A stretch of 36,843 bases of DNA from Salinisphaera shabanensis E1L3A (lineage in GTDB: Bacteria; Pseudomonadota; Gammaproteobacteria; Nevskiales; Salinisphaeraceae). Of this stretch, positions 32,191 through 36,843 are shown in pieces. The position numbers and the translations under genes were made by a program. Numbering within the stretch: position 1 is the first letter of the stretch; every line of letters starts with the position of its first letter. The stretch spans positions 1 through 36,843 of the forward strand of contig NZ_AFNV02000033.1 of the NCBI RefSeq assembly GCF_000215955.2. The letters run 5' to 3'. The notes under the pieces were generated by a model. That model had not been told where the DNA came from. It saw only the letters and a list, made by a program, of their open reading frames with translations, and did not search any database.

Positions 32191-32703
32191 TTACGCGGCC
32201 GTGGGGTTGTGGCCGGAAAAGACTTCGTCGAAATAGAAAACCAGCCGCTGCAGCCCGTAATGGGCCGCGCCGTGGCGTACCTCGTTGCGCTCGCCCTCGA
32301 AATAGCGCGTCTCGGTGAACCGATGAATTCGATCGCCACGGCGAACCGCCCAGGCCAGACACACCGTTCCGGGTTCCAGTCCATTCGGGCCGGCGGCCGG
32401 GCCGGCGATGCCGGTGTTGGCGATGGCGGCGTTGGCATCGTTGTTCTCGATCGCGCCGAGCACCATCGCGTCGGCGACCGCTTCACTGGTCAGCCCGTGC
32501 TCGTCGATGAGTTCGTAGGCCACGTTCAGAAAGCGATTTTTCGCCTGCGGCGAGTACACCGCCAGACCGCAATCAATTGCCGCGCCGCTGCCGGGCACGC
32601 GGGCGAGCTCGGAGACGATCAACCCTGCCGTACAGGATTCGGCCGTCGCGAGCTTGATTTCGTTGCGCAGCAGAAAATTCGCGATGTCTTCGATACGGTC
32701 CAT
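32191..32703 (-). CDS. pncC: Nicotinamide-nucleotide amidohydrolase PncC (CinA C-terminal family)
   Basis: A 170-residue stand-alone CinA C-terminal domain. Signature stretches are LATAESCTAGLIVSELARVPGSG, VYSPQAKNRFLNV and ANTGIAGPAAGPNGLEPGTVCLAW, with the Ser and Tyr/Lys residues that form the deamidase site. PncC deamidates nicotinamide mononucleotide to nicotinic acid mononucleotide, returning NMN (for example from DNA ligase) to the NAD route. Pairing with nadE supports the role. The start at 32703 has AAGGAG; 12 residues upstream in frame are not conserved-looking. Confidence 0.93.
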   Translation of the reverse strand: MDRIEDIANFLLRNEIKLATAESCTAGLIVSELARVPGSGAAIDCGLAVYSPQAKNRFLNVAYELIDEHGLTSEAVADAMVLGAIENNDANAAIANTGIAGPAAGPNGLEPGTVCLAWAVRRGDRIHRFTETRYFEGERNEVRHGAAHYGLQRLVFYFDEVFSGHNPTAA

Positions 32704-32980
32704 TGTCTCGGCTCCTTCGCCGGGTCGCGTTATCCACATATAGCGCTACGCTAGCCATTCAGACGTGTCGGCGTCTGTCCGTGTTTGTGCCCATGTTCTG
32801 CGCGGCTCACCACGGGTTTGCTCAAATGCGGGGGAAATTACGGATTTATCCGTCCAAATGCCATCTCTAGTGTGCCGGCCCTCTTGTGAACTTCACATGC
32901 AGGCGTACCGCTCGGCCGGCTTGCCCGTCGAGCGCTTTCGCACGTCTGCAGATAGATTCGACTAGCAAAGGGCTTTGCCC
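32704..32980. other. Non-coding region between divergent pncC and ATP-grasp genes
   Basis: 277 bp that must hold two divergent promoters. Visible inverted repeats are CAGACG-N6-CGTCTG near 32760-32777 and CGGAT-TT-ATCCG near 32840-32851; either could be an operator. I see no gene. Confidence 0.4.
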
Positions 32981-34285
32981 ATGGACGAGCAGCAGAACAT
33001 CGCCGTCATCGGTCTGGATGACTTCAACCTCGAGATGTTGCGCACGGTGCGCGACGCCGAGCGCTACAACTTTTCCGGCCTGATCGACTACGACCAGATC
33101 GTGAACCCGGAAAAATATCCGGTCGAGGACTTCATTCACGACGCCCAGTACGGCATGGACGAGGTGCCCGGCGGATTGCAGGCGATCGTCGGCCACTGGG
33201 ATTTCCCCACCACCAGCCTGCTGCCGATCCTTCGCGATCGGGCGGGGCATGCCACACCCTCGCTCAAGGCCGCGCTGATGTGCGAGAACAAGTACGGCAC
33301 GCGCCTGGCCACGTCGGAAGTCGCGCCCGAGCTCACGCCGCCCTTCGCCCTGGTCGATCCCGAGGACGATGCGCTGCTCGACGATCCGCCCCTGCCCTAT
33401 CCGTTCTGGCTCAAGCCGGTGGTCGCGTTTTCCAGCACGCTGGGCTTTCGTGTTGACGGCCGAGAGGATCTGCGCCATGCGCTGCGCGAAATCCGCAACG
33501 GCATCGGCAAGTTCGCCGAGCCATTCGAAGCCTTCAGCCAGCGCGCCACACTCGGCGACCAGCGTGCGCTGTTGCGCGGGCGCTATTGCGTGGCCGAAGG
33601 CATCATCGCCGGCCGTGGCTGCACCGTCGAAGGCTATGTCCAGAACGGCGAAGCCCATGTGTACGGCGTGATCGATTCGCTGCGTGCACCGGGTGGTTCG
33701 AGTTTCACGGGCTATGTGTATCCGTCGAATCTGCCGGATGACGTGCTCGATCACATGCGCCAGAAGTCCTGCGAGCTGGCCACCCATATCGGGCTGGACA
33801 ACACGCCGTTCAATATCGAGTTCCTCTGGGACGAAGAGCGCGACGACCTGAAGCTGCTTGAGGTCAATGCGCGCATCTCGAAGTCGCACTCGCCGCTGTT
33901 CTATCTCGTCGAGGGCGCATCGCACCACGAGGTCGCCATCGACGTGGCCATGGGCAAGCAGCCCAACTTCCCCAACGGCGGCGGCCCGTACAACTATTCG
34001 GCCAAGTTCATGCCGCGTGTCTACGACAGCGCGCGCGTGACCCGCGTACCGGGGCAGAAGGATATCGAGCGTCTGCGCGAGCGCTTTCCACATGCCATGT
34101 TCAAAAGCCATGTCAGCGAAGGCATGCAGCTCGAGGATCTGCCCAACCAGGACAGCTACAGCTTCGAGCTGGGCGACCTGTTCCTGGGCGCGGACAACTA
34201 CGACGACTTGAACAGGTATTTCCACGAGGCCATGCATATCCTTGGGTATCGGTTCTCGCGTAAGGTCGAGACCAACTACGACTGA
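32981..34285 (+). CDS. ATP-grasp superfamily ligase
   Basis: A 434-residue ATP-grasp enzyme. A Rossmann-like pre-domain (IAVIGLDDFNLEMLRTV, about 5-110) is followed by the ATP-grasp core (about 110-325): the ATP-binding lysine strand PFWLKPVVAFSSTLGFRV, FVAEG-like YCVAEGIIAGRGCTVEGYV, and the metal-binding strand LKLLEVNARISKSHSPLFY with Glu and Asn. Such enzymes join a carboxylate to an amine or thiol through an acyl-phosphate. Linkage to a downstream S15-type hydrolase and amidase suggests amide or peptide chemistry. The substrate is unknown. The start at 32981 follows AAAGGG. The C-terminal part (330-434) is not recognised. Confidence 0.85.
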   Translation: MDEQQNIAVIGLDDFNLEMLRTVRDAERYNFSGLIDYDQIVNPEKYPVEDFIHDAQYGMDEVPGGLQAIVGHWDFPTTSLLPILRDRAGHATPSLKAALMCENKYGTRLATSEVAPELTPPFALVDPEDDALLDDPPLPYPFWLKPVVAFSSTLGFRVDGREDLRHALREIRNGIGKFAEPFEAFSQRATLGDQRALLRGRYCVAEGIIAGRGCTVEGYVQNGEAHVYGVIDSLRAPGGSSFTGYVYPSNLPDDVLDHMRQKSCELATHIGLDNTPFNIEFLWDEERDDLKLLEVNARISKSHSPLFYLVEGASHHEVAIDVAMGKQPNFPNGGGPYNYSAKFMPRVYDSARVTRVPGQKDIERLRERFPHAMFKSHVSEGMQLEDLPNQDSYSFELGDLFLGADNYDDLNRYFHEAMHILGYRFSRKVETNYD

Positions 34286-34313
34286 CATTCACGACGTCGA
34301 ACAAGCGAACTTC

Positions 34314-36329
34314 ATGAGCGATCTACCGGCACACGAGGCCAATCACCGCGTCATCGAGCACACCACCATCCCGATGAGCGACGGCACCCGTTTGGCAGCG
34401 CGTATCTGGCTACCCGACGATGCCGACAGCCAACCGGTGCCGGCGATCCTCGAGTACATTCCCTACCGCAAGCGCGACTTCACCCGTTCGCGCGACGAAA
34501 CCATGCACCCGGTATTCGCCGACAACGGCTATGCCGGCGTACGCGTGGATCTGCGCGGCAGCGGCGACTCGGAAGGCGTGCTCGAGGACGAATATCTCGA
34601 GCTCGAACTCCAGGACGGCGTGGAGATCATCGAATGGCTGGCAAAGCAGCCCTGGTGCGACGGCAGCGTCGCGATGATCGGTATCTCCTGGGGTGGCTTC
34701 AACGGCCTGCAGGTCGCCGCCCGCCAGCCCGAGGCGTTGAAAGCCGTCATCAGCGTGTGCTCGACCGATGATCGCTATGCCGACGACGTCCATTACATGG
34801 GCGGCTGTCTGCTCGGCGACAATCTGTCTTGGGCGTCGGTAATGTTCGCTTTCAATTCCCTGCCACCGGACCCCCAGCTGGTCGGCGAGCAGTGGCGCGA
34901 CCTGTGGTTCCAGCGCCTGGAAGGCAGTGGCCTGTGGCTGGAAAAATGGCTGTCACACCAGACGCGTGACGACTTCTGGCGGCACGGCTCGATCTGCGAG
35001 GATTTTTCCTCGGTGCAGTGCCCGGTGCTGGCCGTGAGCGGCTGGGCGGACGGTTACACCAACTCCGTATTCCGCCTGCTGGACAAGCTGGACGTGCCGA
35101 CCCAGGGGCTGGTCGGCCCCTGGAGCCACAAGTATCCGCACCAGGGCGTGCCCGGCCCGGCCATCGATTTCCAGGGCGAGGTGCTGCGCTGGTGCGATCG
35201 CTGGATCAAGAACGTCGATAACGGCGTGGAAAACCAGCCGGCGCTGCGGGCCTGGATGCAGGAAAGCATCCCGCCGTCGGGCAGCTACAGCTACCGCCCC
35301 GGCTACTGGGCCGGCGAAAGCCAGTGGCCCCCGCAGCGCGACGAACGCGTCTACCAGCTCGAACCCGATCTGCTGACCGAAAACTTCGATGATCCCGAGC
35401 CGGGGCATCAGGATGTGGAATCGCCCCTGAGCGTGGGGCTATTCGCCGGCAAGTGGTGTTCCTATGCGGCCGGCCCCGATCTGCCGCACGACCAGCGCGA
35501 GGAAGACGGCGGTGCGCTGGTGTTCGATACCGCCGCATTCGACAACGACTTCGAAATGCTCGGCGCGCCGGTGGTCGAACTGGAGCTGTCCTGCAATCAG
35601 CCGACCGGCATGGTCGCGGTGCGTCTGTCGGACGTCGCCCCGGACGGGAGCGCCACCCGCTGCACCTACGGGCTGCTCAACCTCACCCATCGCAACGGCC
35701 ATGACCGGGTCGAGGAGCTCGAGCCGGGCAAACGCTACCGCGTATCCGTTCAGTGCAACGAGCTGGGCCAGATCATCGCGGCCGGCCACTGCCTGCGCCT
35801 GAGCGTGTCCTGTTCCTACTATCCCCTCGCCTGGCCGCCGGCGCAGTCCACCCGGCTGACGATTCATACCGAGAACTCGCGCCTGCGCCTGCCCGAACGT
35901 GAACGCCAGCCAAGCGACGCCGCAATCGCTTTCGACGCGCCGCGTGACGTACCCGGGCTCCACGTCGAACAGCTCACCCAGGGCCAGCAGCGCTGGCTGG
36001 TGCATCGCGATCTCGACAGCAACGAGTCGACGCTGGAGGTCATCAAGGACGGCGGTCGCTATCACATCGCCGACGCGGATCTGACCGTCGCCGACGATAC
36101 GCGCGAGTACTACAGTTTTCGCACCGGCGATTTCGACTCGCCCAGCGCGGAAGTCGTGGCCCATCGCACGCTCGAACGCGAAGGCTGGTCGATCTACACG
36201 CGTACCCGCACCGTGCTCACCTCGGACAGCGAGGATTTCCACGTCCACGCCGAGCTCGACGCCTACGAGAACGGCCGGCGCGTGTATTCCAACAACTGGA
36301 ACCGCCGTATCGCCCGCAACGGGGTGTGA
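34314..36329 (+). CDS. CocE/NonD-type hydrolase (X-Pro dipeptidyl-peptidase S15 family)
   Basis: A 671-residue alpha/beta hydrolase of the S15/CocE group. The N-terminal catalytic domain begins with TTIPMSDGTRLAARIWLPDD and has GYAGVRVDLRGSGDSEG, nucleophile Ser125 in GISWGG, Asp246 in SGWADGYTN and His272 in PWSHKYPH. The C-terminal jelly-roll domain (about 395-545) has ELSCNQPTGMVAVRLSDVAPDGSATRCTYGLLNLTHR. Members cleave peptides, esters (cocaine esterase) or amides. Here an extra region of about 120 residues follows the jelly-roll. It lies 28 bp after the ATP-grasp gene and 43 bp before the amidase gene, so the three form an operon. The start at 34314 keeps the gene clear of the previous stop. 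Confidence 0.9.
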   Translation: MSDLPAHEANHRVIEHTTIPMSDGTRLAARIWLPDDADSQPVPAILEYIPYRKRDFTRSRDETMHPVFADNGYAGVRVDLRGSGDSEGVLEDEYLELELQDGVEIIEWLAKQPWCDGSVAMIGISWGGFNGLQVAARQPEALKAVISVCSTDDRYADDVHYMGGCLLGDNLSWASVMFAFNSLPPDPQLVGEQWRDLWFQRLEGSGLWLEKWLSHQTRDDFWRHGSICEDFSSVQCPVLAVSGWADGYTNSVFRLLDKLDVPTQGLVGPWSHKYPHQGVPGPAIDFQGEVLRWCDRWIKNVDNGVENQPALRAWMQESIPPSGSYSYRPGYWAGESQWPPQRDERVYQLEPDLLTENFDDPEPGHQDVESPLSVGLFAGKWCSYAAGPDLPHDQREEDGGALVFDTAAFDNDFEMLGAPVVELELSCNQPTGMVAVRLSDVAPDGSATRCTYGLLNLTHRNGHDRVEELEPGKRYRVSVQCNELGQIIAAGHCLRLSVSCSYYPLAWPPAQSTRLTIHTENSRLRLPERERQPSDAAIAFDAPRDVPGLHVEQLTQGQQRWLVHRDLDSNESTLEVIKDGGRYHIADADLTVADDTREYYSFRTGDFDSPSAEVVAHRTLEREGWSIYTRTRTVLTSDSEDFHVHAELDAYENGRRVYSNNWNRRIARNGV

Positions 36330-36372
36330 GGGGCCCGCGAAGTAGCCCGCGAGCCAAGGGACAGATCAGGCT

Positions 36373-36843
36373 ATGGAACTCGACGAGTATATCGGGCTGA
36401 CCGCGACCGACCTGCTCGGCCGGCTCGCAAGGCGTGAGTTACGGGCAACAACGCTGGCCGACTGCGCGCTACGCCGTATCGAACAGGTCGATGCCCGGCT
36501 CAACGCGTTCTGTCATATCGACGAACGCGCCACCCGCGATGCCGCGGCGGCCGCCGACGAGCGCTACCGTAGCGGCCAGCCCATGGGCCGTATCGACGGT
36601 CTGCCGGTCGCGGTCAAGGACGCCTTCGACATGATCGGTTGGCCCACCCGCGACGGCTCCAGGCTGACCGACTCGCAGGCCAAGACCTTCGATGCGCCCA
36701 CGGTGGCCGCCTGTCGACGCCATGGTTTCGTGCCTGCCGGTAAGACCACCACGCCGGAGTTCGGCTGGAAGGCGGTCACCGACTCGCCGCTGACCGGTGT
36801 TACCCGCAACCCCTGGAACACGGCCATGACCTGCGGCGGCTCC
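36373..36843 (+). CDS. Amidase signature family protein, 5' part
   Basis: 157 residues before the window ends. It shows the N-terminal layout of amidase-signature enzymes: LTATDLLGRLARRELRATTLADCALRRIEQVDARLNAF, then GRIDGLPVAVKDAFD with the catalytic lysine, GFVPAGKTTTPEFGW, and TRNPWNTAMTCGGS at the right edge, which leads into the cis-serine and nucleophile region. These enzymes hydrolyse amides, such as glutaminyl, aryl or peptide amides. It is third in the operon with the ATP-grasp ligase and S15-type hydrolase. The specific substrate cannot be told from this part. Confidence 0.93.
   Translation, partial: MELDEYIGLTATDLLGRLARRELRATTLADCALRRIEQVDARLNAFCHIDERATRDAAAAADERYRSGQPMGRIDGLPVAVKDAFDMIGWPTRDGSRLTDSQAKTFDAPTVAACRRHGFVPAGKTTTPEFGWKAVTDSPLTGVTRNPWNTAMTCGGS

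Noticed and set aside
32867-34288. Minus-strand open frame of 473 codons opposite the ATP-grasp gene
   Set aside because: It covers a clear ATP-grasp gene in antisense, its protein is low-complexity and family-less, so it is a shadow frame. The same holds for 12902-14206 and 28867-29808.

Overview
The window is dense, high-GC (by eye above 60%) bacterial chromosome. Gene content (YhhQ, a pca protocatechuate cluster, LctP-type permease, HD-GYP protein, CheB/CheR-PAS kinase, PncC/NadE) points to a free-living, metabolically versatile gammaproteobacterium. A Salinisphaera-like marine or halophilic organism would fit, but that is a guess from overall protein style, not a search result. I see no rRNA, tRNA, CRISPR array, insertion sequence or phage gene.

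Layout. 1-4163 (minus strand): a gene fragment, a J-like protein with a degenerate HPD motif, a WYL regulator, and a secreted 5'-nucleotidase-like lipoprotein ending in a clear terminator. 4324-7766 (plus): an SRPBCC-SDR fusion overlapping an ABC1/UbiB-type kinase, then the queuosine-precursor transporter gene yhhQ behind a probable preQ1-I riboswitch. 7893-12087 (plus): a small exported protein, then a tight four-gene set of membrane-anchored arylsulfotransferase-like protein, small membrane protein, EMC3/Oxa1-like membrane protein and PAPS-type sulfotransferase. This is a candidate undescribed sulfuryl-transfer system. 12200-16956: GlcG-like protein, lactate/glycolate permease, HD-GYP c-di-GMP phosphodiesterase and TSUP exporter.

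17438-24979 is a protocatechuate (beta-ketoadipate) cluster on the plus strand: IclR-type PcaR-like regulator, pcaB, pcaF, a pcaD-pcaC fusion, LysR-type pcaQ, pcaH and pcaG. Candidate operators are readable. GTTCG-N5-CGAAC palindromes lie before the IclR gene and before pcaF, and a perfect ATAACC-N4-GGTTAT box lies across the pcaQ stop codon before pcaHG. The genes cover ring cleavage to the enol-lactone and 3-oxoadipate, plus the final thiolase. The CoA-transferase pcaIJ is not here. pcaG contains an in-frame hexanucleotide repeat. A MetE-C/YxjG-type methyltransferase follows.

26516-31218 holds a small unknown protein and a chemotaxis-type CheB/CheR-PAS-histidine kinase read in two overlapping frames, which looks like a +1 frameshift inside one ancestral gene. 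31337-32703 (minus) is a pncC-nadE NAD operon. 32981-36843 (plus) starts a compact operon of ATP-grasp ligase, S15/CocE-type hydrolase and amidase-signature enzyme, cut by the window end. It is a second candidate for an undescribed pathway, probably amide or peptide metabolism.
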